From Salibacteraceae bacterium (GTDB taxonomy: Bacteria; Bacteroidota; Bacteroidia; Flavobacteriales_G; Salibacteraceae), in NCBI GenBank assembly GCA_023262195.1, contig JALRDM010000069.1, positions 1-11,783 on the forward strand: DNA of 11,783 nt. The letters are read 5' to 3'. The position numbers were made by a program, and so were the translations under genes. Under the pieces are notes generated by a model. That model saw nothing but the letters and a program-made list of their open reading frames with translations, was not told the origin of the DNA and made no database searches. Within the stretch, counting starts at the first letter, position 1; each line of letters opens with the position of its first letter. Shown in pieces: positions 1 to 7,900 of this stretch.

Positions 1-996
1 GGTAAGCTGGTCTTTGCCCTGTGGATGGTAATTGCAGACATAAAAAGACTGGTTGAGTTTGTATGGATGAAGGTAAATCCACCAGTAAATGCTACGATGC
101 AAGAGGGTATAACCAGAAGCCAGTTTCTATCACAAACCGGCGCCATCACCGCTACCTTGCCTCTTATTGGTATGGGTTGGGGGGTTCTAAGTGGAGCACA
201 CGACTATCGAGTAGTGAAAAGAACCATTAAAATAACGGGGCTTCCAAAAGAGCTGGAAGGATTTACCATCACTCAGCTATCCGATATACATGCAGGTTCG
301 TTTTGGAATAAACGGGCGGTGCAAAGGGGCATTGATATGGTTAATGACTTGAATTCTGATGTTATCTTTTTCACTGGCGATTTAGTAAACAATAAAGCCA
401 TCGAACTTGGAGGATGGACGGAAATGTTTTCCAAATTATCAGCAAAGCATGGAGTATATAGCGTATTGGGCAATCATGACTATGGTGATTATGTGCCTTG
501 GAATTCTGAGCAGGATAAGGTAGATAATTTGCAGCAGCTTATTTCAACCCAAAAGCAAATGGGCTGGAGAGTACTCCTTGATGAGCATGTTGTTTTAAAC
601 CATAATGGTTCAGAACTAGCGGTAATCGGTATTCAAAACTGGGGTGCACGAGGTCGTTTTCCAAAATACGGAGACTTACCTAAGGCAGCGAGTGGCCTAG
701 ACCCGAAGATGCCTCAATTACTGCTTTCGCACGACCCTAGTCATTGGCGAGCGCAAGTATTGGCGGAGTTTCCAAACATTAACGCAACGTTTTCTGGACA
801 TACCCATGGCTTTCAGTTTGGCATTGAGGTGGGCAGTGTCAAGTGGAGCCCAGTGAAATACTTTTATCCCGAATGGGCAGACCTCTACAATGATGGGGAT
901 CAATTCCTATACGTGAATCGAGGGTTTGGTTATATCGGATATCCAGGAAGACTGGGCATCAGGCCTGAGATAACGCAGATTAGTCTTGTTGGTTAG
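1..996 (+). CDS. Membrane-anchored calcineurin-like metallophosphoesterase (5' partial)
   Basis: Likely a two-metal phosphoesterase of the YkuE-like, membrane-associated group, acting outside the inner membrane; the substrate cannot be told. The frame is open to base 1, so the true start lies outside; the ATG at 25 is probably internal, because the codons before it (GKLVFALW) continue a hydrophobic helix. Counting from that ATG, metal-site motifs are in family order: SDIH (86-89), GDL (118-120), GNHD (149-152), SHDP (235-238) and GHTHG (258-262). Before the catalytic domain, TRSQFL at 30-35 followed by a hydrophobic run resembles a degenerate twin-arginine signal or a last membrane helix; only one arginine is present. 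Related Bacteroidota proteins carry several N-terminal membrane helices before this point. Family assignment is secure; exact role is not. No clear terminator follows the TAG. Confidence 0.9.
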   Translation, partial: GKLVFALWMVIADIKRLVEFVWMKVNPPVNATMQEGITRSQFLSQTGAITATLPLIGMGWGVLSGAHDYRVVKRTIKITGLPKELEGFTITQLSDIHAGSFWNKRAVQRGIDMVNDLNSDVIFFTGDLVNNKAIELGGWTEMFSKLSAKHGVYSVLGNHDYGDYVPWNSEQDKVDNLQQLISTQKQMGWRVLLDEHVVLNHNGSELAVIGIQNWGARGRFPKYGDLPKAASGLDPKMPQLLLSHDPSHWRAQVLAEFPNINATFSGHTHGFQFGIEVGSVKWSPVKYFYPEWADLYNDGDQFLYVNRGFGYIGYPGRLGIRPEITQISLVG

Positions 997-1186
997 GAAC
1001 GATCGCCAACTCTATGCTAAGTTGATAATTGATGCCGCTTCTGCCTGATTCATAAGCGGTGATATTCCCTCCCATGAAGTGAAATATTAAGAGTGCTGAG
1101 ATCAAGTCAAAATTGCTATCAATCTTAAAGGTCATATTTAATCCGAGTGATAAGATCACCGTACCTTTACGGGTTTTGTGAAAGAA
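980..1186 (-). pseudogene. Possible remnant of an outer-membrane barrel gene (C-terminal end), or a small ORF
   Basis: The reverse strand of this otherwise empty gap is open for 68 codons after an upstream TAG at 1187-1189 and ends in a TAA at 980-982, inside the end of the phosphoesterase gene. From the only ATG near the front (1135) it would encode 51 residues. The peptide alternates polar and hydrophobic residues like the last strands of a beta-barrel (SLGLNMTFKID, then LISALLIFHF, then INYQLSIELAI). By eye it parallels the C-terminus of the barrel at 2351-3625, including LSAFGLI versus ISALLIF and a shared AYES turn. It lacks a signal peptide and the front of a barrel. I infer a decayed paralogue tail; a chance open frame is a real alternative. 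Confidence 0.35.
1137..1169 (+). promoter_or_regulatory. Candidate promoter with palindromic operator for the DUF6089 gene
   Basis: TACCTTTA at 1162-1169 is one base off the fixed positions of the Bacteroidota -7 element TAnnTTTG. TTTA at 1137-1140, 21 bases upstream, could serve as a weak -33 element (TTTG). Between them lies a perfect inverted repeat GTGAT-AAG-ATCAC (1147-1159), where a repressor would sit. The start codon follows at 1191. No transcript evidence; the -33 match and spacing are imperfect. Confidence 0.3.
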
Positions 1187-1190
1187 CTAA

Positions 1191-2354
1191 ATGAAAGGTA
1201 TAGCCGTTATATTGTTGATTCTTGCCTCGAGCTCCCTGTGCGCTCAGCGTAAGGCCAATTTCGGTAAACAACCGAAGGATAACAAAAAGGGACGTGCCAT
1301 AAAACTCTATGGTGAGCCCAAATTGGACAGGTCTCCAACCGACTGGACCAAGCTGAGACTGGAATATGTTTTGGGGTTAGGGGCCTCATCTTTTCTAGGA
1401 GATTTAGGTGGACAAGATGGTCCGGGCCTGCCCTTCGTTTATGATTTTGAACCAACGCAAACAAGGTACGCCATTTCTGGAGGGGTACGATACTTTCTTC
1501 GCGAGTATCATGCGCTGAGAGGATCTTTGAGTTACGCCAGATTAAGGGGAAGCGATGCTACCACCAATTATCCGAACAGAAAATACCGAAACTTAAATTT
1601 TAAGTCACCGGTGATTGAGCTAGCGGGTATGTATGAGTTACACCTGCTTAAACCTCAAACTCTACATCTAGCTGGAGCTCGAAACTCCAGGGTTTTTAAT
1701 GGCAATCGTTTTGGAGCTTATGCATCAGCGGGTACGGGATTATTTTTCTTTAATCCGAAAGCACAATTTAATGGAGATTGGTATGCCTTAAAGCCGCTCG
1801 GCACCGAAGGTCAAGGCTTACCAGAAGGCCCCGAGCCATATCGTAGGTTGAGCTTTGCTTTCCCTTTAGGCGGTGGGGTTACCTATCTATTGAATTGGAA
1901 TTATACCATTGGCTTGGACTTTGAATATCGTTGGACTGCCACAGATTATATCGATGATGCCAGTGGTTATTATTATGATAATGCGGCCATTGTAGCTGCG
2001 AATGGAAAACTGGCGGGCACCCTTGCAAACCCAAGTGTATTACTGGATGATGTTCCAGAGCCTGATTGGTATACCGTTAATCAGCCAAGGGGCGGCAGCG
2101 AAAACAATGACACATATCTTTTTCTACAATTGACATTGAGCCATGCTTTGGGTCCAGCCATAACTAATAAGCCGATCAAGCAAAAGAAAAAGAAACCGAA
2201 ACAACTCTATAAAGACAAAAAGAAGGCTCTAAAAGAAGGACGAAAAGCAAGGTCGTACAATAACAGGAAAATCAAAAACAAGAAGAAGCGGTTCAAGAAT
2301 CCCAAGTTGAATTTTGGAAAGAGAAGGAAAAGAAGTAAGATCCGAACCTTTTAG
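1191..2354 (+). CDS. DUF6089/PorG-like outer-membrane beta-barrel protein with polybasic C-terminal tail
   Basis: An outer-membrane protein of the DUF6089 family, which includes the T9SS component PorG; whether this copy serves T9SS is unproven. Residues 1-19 form a signal peptide ending SLCAQ. The family's opening strand is seen at 58-74 (YVLGLGASSFLGDLGG), then SGGVRYFLREYHALRGSLSYARLRG (split over 96-120), the NFKSP turn (136-140), GAYASAGTGLFFF (175-187), and the late strand TIGLDFEYRWTATDYIDD (239-256). The recognisable barrel ends near residue 322. The last 65 residues (323-387) hold about 31 Lys/Arg and only 2 acidic residues, with no predicted barrel strand. KxNFGK occurs both just after the signal peptide (21-26) and in the tail (372-377). 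The gene ends tail-to-tail with the barrel gene on the other strand, sharing TTAG at 2351-2354. Family call is fairly sure; PorG identity is only possible. Confidence 0.8.
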   Translation: MKGIAVILLILASSSLCAQRKANFGKQPKDNKKGRAIKLYGEPKLDRSPTDWTKLRLEYVLGLGASSFLGDLGGQDGPGLPFVYDFEPTQTRYAISGGVRYFLREYHALRGSLSYARLRGSDATTNYPNRKYRNLNFKSPVIELAGMYELHLLKPQTLHLAGARNSRVFNGNRFGAYASAGTGLFFFNPKAQFNGDWYALKPLGTEGQGLPEGPEPYRRLSFAFPLGGGVTYLLNWNYTIGLDFEYRWTATDYIDDASGYYYDNAAIVAANGKLAGTLANPSVLLDDVPEPDWYTVNQPRGGSENNDTYLFLQLTLSHALGPAITNKPIKQKKKKPKQLYKDKKKALKEGRKARSYNNRKIKNKKKRFKNPKLNFGKRRKRSKIRTF

Positions 2355-3625
2355 AATTGATAGGTCAATCCAATGTTGGCATCAATCAGACGTTTGGCAG
2401 TACCGAATGACTCATAGGCTCCCTTTTGATCCACAGCGCTGTTCAATGGGGTCATTATGAGACCAAAGGCTGAAAGGTTTTGGAATAGTTGTCTTTCGAT
2501 TCCCACCATCGCCCCGTACCTTAACGCATTAAGTCCGTCAAGTGATATCACCTCTTCATTGGTGGTGGATGCGTTCACATATTCACTGGTATTATAAACA
2601 GTGATGGATTGGTTTTGGGCGGCAAACAAATAGTCGATAAATACACCTGCAGATGCGATCCATCGATGATTTAGCATGTAATTATACATGATTGGAGTAT
2701 GTATATAATCCATTTGATGTGCAATCATGCCTCTATGCATCACAAGGTCTGATTCGTTGCTCATTGTATTTGCAAATGATTGAACAATAGGACTTACCTC
2801 TGTCTGCTTGACTCGCTCAATAGCATTACCTGTGCGTCTGAGCACACCAATTTCAATGGACATGTATGAACGATCGGTGAGCGACACTCCGTATCCAAAG
2901 GAGAATGTTGGGCTTGCGTTCCATGAAGACTCTCTTATAGAAGAATTAGCCTCACCCGTACCAGTTCTTGCGCCTCCCCTAAAGTACCATACATGATTCG
3001 CCATCCATTTAGAGATAATAGGATTTTCAGGAGTGAATTTTGGGTCTTCAATACTTGGCGTTTCATAAACGTATCCTTTGTTTTCAAGGAGCTCAATGCT
3101 CTGACTGCGTGAAAAGTTGGTGTCAAAAGCATTGAAATTATCATTTGAAACTAAGTGTGGCTCTGCAGATTCAGATTCATTGACGGCTTCTAAGACGGTA
3201 TTCGACCAGTCAGCTTGCTTGTAATTCACGACCTCGGTAGACTCTTCAAAAAATAATTCCTCTGACTCTGATATGGCTCTAGCACCTTTGAGGTCCACTT
3301 CAGGTGTGTTGGTTCGAGATTCTTCAACAACTGTGTTTGCTACGAGCGCTTCAATTCCGATGGGCTCAGCTGTAAGTATGGATTCCGACCTATTGCTTGT
3401 TGATTCATTTACACCTATGGTGGATAGCACAGCGACAAAGAGGGTAGCGGCAATCTTTTGGAAGACTACGGCAGAGCTTGATGAAACTGGGGTTTGAGAG
3501 GCGAATGAGCCATACAAAGACTTCTCAACCGCTTGCCACTCTAAACTAGGATCGAACTTGGTGTTTTTTAGCCCGTCAAACCTCCCTCTGAATATATCGT
3601 CTATTTCATCGTTGTAATCAGCCAT
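2351..3625 (-). CDS. Anti-sigma-like, single-TM protein with C-terminal outer-membrane beta-barrel
   Basis: I chose ATG 3625, giving 424 residues, because its ATGGCTGA overlaps the sigma factor's stop by 8 bases, an arrangement that favours translational coupling. An in-frame ATG at 3640 would add MFISH. Residues 1-50 are hydrophilic and probably cytoplasmic (MADYNDEIDD..., with a conserved-looking FDPSLEW at 24-30). Residues 53-71 form one hydrophobic helix. Residues 72 to about 208 are a Ser/Glu/Asn-rich linker. From about 209 on there are amphipathic strands typical of Bacteroidota porin-like barrels (WYFRGGAR, FSFGYGVSL, YIHTPIMYNYML, LRYGAMVGIE) ending in ANIGLTYQF, with the terminal Phe expected of barrels folded by BAM. 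By position it should be the regulator of the sigma factor. No canonical anti-sigma zinc motif is visible, so that role is inferred. Confidence 0.75.
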   Translation of the reverse strand: MADYNDEIDDIFRGRFDGLKNTKFDPSLEWQAVEKSLYGSFASQTPVSSSSAVVFQKIAATLFVAVLSTIGVNESTSNRSESILTAEPIGIEALVANTVVEESRTNTPEVDLKGARAISESEELFFEESTEVVNYKQADWSNTVLEAVNESESAEPHLVSNDNFNAFDTNFSRSQSIELLENKGYVYETPSIEDPKFTPENPIISKWMANHVWYFRGGARTGTGEANSSIRESSWNASPTFSFGYGVSLTDRSYMSIEIGVLRRTGNAIERVKQTEVSPIVQSFANTMSNESDLVMHRGMIAHQMDYIHTPIMYNYMLNHRWIASAGVFIDYLFAAQNQSITVYNTSEYVNASTTNEEVISLDGLNALRYGAMVGIERQLFQNLSAFGLIMTPLNSAVDQKGAYESFGTAKRLIDANIGLTYQF

Positions 3626-4172
3626 ATGCGAGATAAACATCTGGGTATGCCAATTGAAGCTTAGCTCGAATTTGTCTGCGTGCCGAGCTCAAGTGCCATT
3701 TTGAAGTGCCTACGGAGATTCCTAGTTTTCCGGCAATTTCTTTATGGCTGTAGCCATCAATAGCGAACATGTTAAACACCACTTTGCTTACTGGTGAGAT
3801 GGTATCGATGATGGCCAAGAGCTCATCAATCGACATTTTATTTAAGCCATCGTTATATACCTGATACGTAGGCATGATGGCATCAAAAGAGAAAATATCT
3901 CGATAACGCTTATGCGCTCTGAGGTGATCTAGTGCAGTGTTGATAATAATCCGCTTGCACCATCCTTCAAATGAGTTGCCGAAGTGGTATTGATCAATCT
4001 TTTTAAAGACTTTAATAAATCCTTGATTTAATACATCGAGCGCCTCTTCATCGCCCTTAATGTATCTGCGCACGATGGACATCATCACAGGAAAGTAGGT
4101 TTCGTAAACCTTCTTCTGTGACTTTTGGCTCTGAGCCATACACCCTTCTATATCGGAATCGTTAATGATCAT
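3618..4172 (-). CDS. ECF-type RNA polymerase sigma-70 factor
   Basis: An alternative sigma factor that redirects RNA polymerase. Region 2 spans about residues 24-92 (YFPVMMSIVRRYIKG, then ALDVLNQGFIKVFKKIDQY, FEGWCKRIIINTALDHLR). Region 4 spans about 118-172, with the helix-turn-helix YSHKEIAGKLGISVGTSKWH (141-160) that reads the -35-type element. Length 184 is normal for the group. I place the start at the ATG at 4172 because AAAGG sits 5 bases before it; an in-frame GTG at 4178 overlaps that site and is less likely. The stop overlaps the next gene's ATG by 8 bases, so sigma factor and barrel partner are almost certainly co-expressed. The gap to the upstream gene is 54 bases with no consensus promoter. 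It holds TTGT-G-ACAA (4204-4212 on the other strand), a small inverted repeat that could be an operator or part of an autoregulated promoter. Confidence 0.92.
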   Translation of the reverse strand: MIINDSDIEGCMAQSQKSQKKVYETYFPVMMSIVRRYIKGDEEALDVLNQGFIKVFKKIDQYHFGNSFEGWCKRIIINTALDHLRAHKRYRDIFSFDAIMPTYQVYNDGLNKMSIDELLAIIDTISPVSKVVFNMFAIDGYSHKEIAGKLGISVGTSKWHLSSARRQIRAKLQLAYPDVYLAYG

Positions 4173-4226
4173 CTGCACCTTTAGCTTTAATAATGACGCA
4201 GATTTGTCACAATCGTTTGGTTGTGG

Positions 4227-4823
4227 TTAAATTTTTATAACCGTGGCTTTTGTCAAACCAGAGCCTGGAACAAATACAATCCCATTCATATTGGGGTAGT
4301 AATTCTTGCATGTTTTGATCATTTCAGAAAGAATTTTCTGATACTCTATGCTAGTGAAATTTTGAGGCAGTTCAATTTTACCTAAAACAGTATGCTCGCA
4401 TGTTGGTGCGTTTTCAATGAAGAGATTAATACCGTTTCGGGCAATCGTTTCGGATTTGAGAAAGTCTGGGTTTATCAACACTTCCTTATCCAACTTTGGG
4501 GCATCTTCAGGAGTATAGAATTTCACTACATCGGCCTTGCGAAACCCGGTATTCGGACGGAAAATTATGGCATCAAATTCCACTTCAGGATATTCGTCAG
4601 GAACACGCTTGGTAATCATGTGCTTCATCATGAGGTCAAACTTGTCAGGCGCAACGATTGCGCACTCGATACTCCCTATGTGCCGATAAGGCGTAGAAGG
4701 GTTTGCCTCAATGAATACAGCTTTTTCATAAAAAGTATTTACCTCGCCAGGTGCTTTTTGACCGTATGAGATGAAGAGTGTGCATACAATTAACGCAGTG
4801 GTAGTAAAAGTGGCTTTAATCAT
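4227..4823 (-). CDS. Secreted protein with two tandem copies of one domain, function unknown
   Basis: I do not recognise a named family. Residues 1-21 are a signal peptide (MIKATFTTTALIVCTLFISYG, cleaved near Gln22), so the mature protein is probably periplasmic or secreted. The mature chain is an internal duplication. Copy 1 (about 37-102) runs VFIEANPSTPYRHIGSIE, a helix rich in Met/Lys (KFDLMMKHMITK), then FDAIIFRPNTGFRKADVVKF. Copy 2 (about 134-198) runs LFIENAPTCEHTVLGKIE, a helix (YQKILSEMIKTCKN), then MNGIVFVPGSGLTKATVIKI. The strand-helix-strand plan with G-x-I-E and a D/N-[AG]-I core recalls small ligand-binding alpha/beta domains such as the YbjQ or DUF4156 type, but this is only a resemblance. 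It precedes the sigma factor by 54 bases on the same strand and may be the first gene of that operon. Confidence 0.8.
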   Translation of the reverse strand: MIKATFTTTALIVCTLFISYGQKAPGEVNTFYEKAVFIEANPSTPYRHIGSIECAIVAPDKFDLMMKHMITKRVPDEYPEVEFDAIIFRPNTGFRKADVVKFYTPEDAPKLDKEVLINPDFLKSETIARNGINLFIENAPTCEHTVLGKIELPQNFTSIEYQKILSEMIKTCKNYYPNMNGIVFVPGSGLTKATVIKI

Positions 4824-4839
4824 TGGATTTCAATTAGTG

Positions 4840-4881
4840 ATATCAGCGTTAGACATGAGTTGCCATTACCTATACTGATAT
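4840..4881. repeat. Inverted repeat in the 5' leader of the duplicated-domain gene
   Basis: ATATCAG (4840-4846) and CTGATAT (4875-4881) are perfect 7-base inverted arms separated by 28 bases. They lie between the candidate -7 element and the start codon of the leftward gene at 4823, so they could act as an operator pair or a leader hairpin. Short arms; may be chance. Confidence 0.3.
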
Positions 4882-4884
4882 TTC

Positions 4885-4914
4885 AAAAGGTAAAGAAATG
4901 GTTTTTTCCCGAAA
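4885..4914 (-). promoter_or_regulatory. Candidate promoter for the duplicated-domain gene / sigma operon
   Basis: Read leftward, TACCTTTT (4892 to 4885) fits the Bacteroidota -7 element TAnnTTTG except for the last base. TTTC (4914 to 4911) lies 18 bases upstream where TTTG is expected at -33. The start codon at 4823 would follow a leader of roughly 55 bases. If real, it may drive all three genes to 2351. Confidence 0.3.
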
Positions 4915-4942
4915 GTTTGATGAATTGTAATTCGACCAACTT
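4913..4942 (-). repeat. Nested 30-base imperfect palindrome just after the protease stop codon
   Basis: The arms are symmetric: AAGTT (4913-4917), 4 bases, GAATT (4922-4926), GT, AATTC (4929-4933), 4 bases, AACTT (4938-4942). Both arm pairs are perfect complements. It starts 7 bases beyond the TAG of the leftward protease gene, so it may form a 3'-end hairpin in that mRNA. No T-run follows in that direction, so it is not a classical intrinsic terminator. Confidence 0.35.
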
Positions 4943-4949
4943 GAATTTA

Positions 4950-7900
4950 CTACTTCACTATCGAGAGTTCTACAACATCCCCGTCTTCGAAAACCAATAA
5001 ATAGAGCCCAGATGGATAATCTTCCAATCGGATTTCGGCATTTGATCTAGCCGACAAATCAAAAGATTGCAACAACGAACCATCGATGCTTAGGAGGTCT
5101 ATGAGCCCAATTACACCATCATTTGATGCAATATTCAAAGTGTGCCTGGCCGGATTTGGAAAAATGAAACGTTGCGTTTCATATTCCTTTACAGACAGGT
5201 TGGATATAACTTGTATGGCAGTATCAATACCATAGTCGTTCCCCACAATTTGCCGCACTTGATAGGTCTCTAAGTCTGGATAGAAATATGTGTTTGGCAC
5301 ACTGTCTAACGAAGTGCCATCACCTAAGTCAAAAATCATGGTATCTCCATATAGGCTTAAATCAGTGAACATCACCGTTTGTGCATCATTTTGCAGAGTA
5401 TAGGTGAAATTGGCTACTGGCGGTGTAGTTATTTCAATATCATCAATGGCGATATCACTACTCCAATCAAATCCGGACACACCTCTGAATCTGAGATTGA
5501 TGATTTTACCATAAAATGCCGAAAGTGATAACATTTCCCTATTCCAAGTAGAACCTTGGTCTCCGCTCTCTTCAAAAACATCAAGTGTCCACGAAGTGCC
5601 GTCAAAAATATCGAGGTGTAAAGAACCCATATCTGACCCATTCATGTGATACCAAAAGGTAAGTGTGGCATCATCAAAGTTGATCAGGTCGATGCATGGT
5701 GAGGTGAGCGATGCAGTAGCATTAGTACAGCCACCACTAGCCTCCACGTAGAGGTACTTACCCGATGGATTTCCTGTGGTATGATCGTTTGCTGGACCAG
5801 TGAATTGTGAAGGCGTCTGTCCACGGTTAGTGCGCCAGTCGTGATCATCGCTTTCAAGACTTACTTCATTTACCCAGCCATTGCTTAAGTCACAAACCGT
5901 GGCTTCACAATCAGAATCAGTACTGCATAGGTCAAAGGTTTCGAAGTCTTCACTCCAAATTGCTCCCAAAGTGGGGGTGTTGTAAGGGTAATAGGTCGAA
6001 ATAATCGTATCATTGTATGAGTTGCCATCATTGAAAATATCAATAACCAATCGTGCCGTTTGCATCGAAGATCCAATTTCCAATGGCTCGGTTAGGGTAA
6101 TTTCATCTACGTCATTTGGGGCGATATTTACCTGAATAGTTTCGCTTATGGTTTGTCCAGTGCTTGAGGTTACCACCGCGTCTATGGAGGTGATTGGATT
6201 GGTTCCATTATTCACCACTTCGAATGAAATAGCAAGACTGTCACCATGACAAGAGAAAATGCTTCCGGCAGCAGGGGTCACAGAAACAAGTCCAGCATCA
6301 TCATTAATCACACAATTGAATACACCGCCAATATGGTGAATGGCCACGGCTCTTTTTCCTTCAGCGCCATTGTTGCCATTGGATGATACACTGTACCAAA
6401 GCATCTCATTGTATAGATTGGAATTATAGTCAACATACTCAGTGGTTGAAGAGGTACCCCATTCTTTCATGTATTTCTGACCCAGTCTATGTACGGTGTA
6501 GCCAGTCGCCCCAGACGTATTGTCCCATGAGAGACCAATGGAGTCAGGACATGCATAGTCAATGGTTAGACCCGATGGAATGCGGATCACTGATAGATCG
6601 TCAGACTCAACAGTTTCACCATTATAAGTTACGCGCACCCTCACGTTTCCTGTGGCAATGCTTGGCACGTTCCAATTCACATAACCTTGACTAATTGGGG
6701 TGTTTGATGAAATAGGAAACCAATTATTACCACCGTCATTTGAATATTCAATGGTGGCATTTCCGCTTTCGTAAGGGGAGTCCCAACGAATTTTTTCCGT
6801 GTTAAACGGCACAAAAGATTCTCCACCTACTGGGTAGGTCAACACCAGCTCGGTTGGTTCAAACCAATAAACTACATAAAACTTCTGTGGCCCTTGGGGA
6901 ACATTGAAGCCCTTAACTTTTACTGTATAGTTCCCAGAGGTGGGATTAAAAAATTCAACTTGCTCAACATTATTCAAGTGATCTGTTCCTGGCGTTGCTG
7001 GGTCATCAAGTGTAAATGCGTTTGCGGCATGATTTAGCACATAGGGCAGCGCAACGTTCGATGATGGATCAACTACGGTGAGATCAAGATCGTTTACAAG
7101 GGCAGTTGAAGCATTTACAGAAGCTTCAGGGTCTGCCCAATAGAGCATGAATCTCGCGCTGCTTGAATTGTTAGGCACAGCTATTGTGAACTCTGCCGAG
7201 TCTCCATTGGAAATGGTTCCTTCGGTAAATGAGGTAGATTCAATTACCTCGTATGCCTTGCGCGCATTGATTCTTCCCCACCCATGCTTAAAATCAGGAC
7301 CGACATTACCTAGATCATCACAAGTGTTTAGTGCAATTGCCTTAATTAATCCCGAAGCAGGCAAAGCACCTTGCTGATCTTCAAATGCTTCATAAAGTAC
7401 GGCCATCGTACCTGATATAGCCGGACAAGACATGCTTGTGCCTGTTTTTACTCCATATTCATTGTTCTCAATGGTAGAGGTAACCTGAGTTCCTTTTGCG
7501 CTGATATCTGGCTTTATTCTTCCATCATGAGCCGGACCTCTACTACTTGATGTGGCTAGGCCATCGATGTCAGTAAGGTTGGCTACCGTCATAACGTTTT
7601 TCCCAACTTTATGTCCACCAGTAATGTTACCCCAAGTATTTCCTGCACCATAGCCGCAATTGGAGGTTCCACTATTGCCTGCAGAAAACACATGTAAAAG
7701 GCTTTCCATATCGTAAATCTGGGCATCCATCAAACGTGCTAATGCTGTATAACCCGCGTTACAACCGTTGCTGTATGAGGTTGACGTAATCACCACGTCC
7801 TTGCTGAAATAATGGATATCAATGCTGTCATAGGCTTGATACTCTGGAGCGGCCTTATATACATAAAGGTCTGAACCTTTAGCGAGGCCTTCATGATAAG

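Noticed and set aside
103-165. Genuine twin-arginine signal in the phosphoesterase
   Set aside because: Only one Arg (TRSQFL) is present and the protein seems to have a hydrophobic helix before it, so a membrane anchor is as likely.
3626-3640. Upstream ATG at 3640 as start of the barrel partner
   Set aside because: It would add MFISH and a 23-base overlap; the ATG at 3625 gives an 8-base stop/start overlap and a natural N-terminus.
4392-4769. 125-codon + strand frame antisense to the duplicated-domain gene
   Set aside because: The leftward gene has a signal peptide and an internal duplication that cannot be chance; the antisense frame has neither.
6383-6694. Open frame on the + strand antisense to the S8 protease, coding for about 103 residues
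   Set aside because: Lies wholly inside a well-supported coding sequence, has no recognisable domain or signal, and its composition fits an antisense shadow. The same holds for the other open frames inside the large genes.
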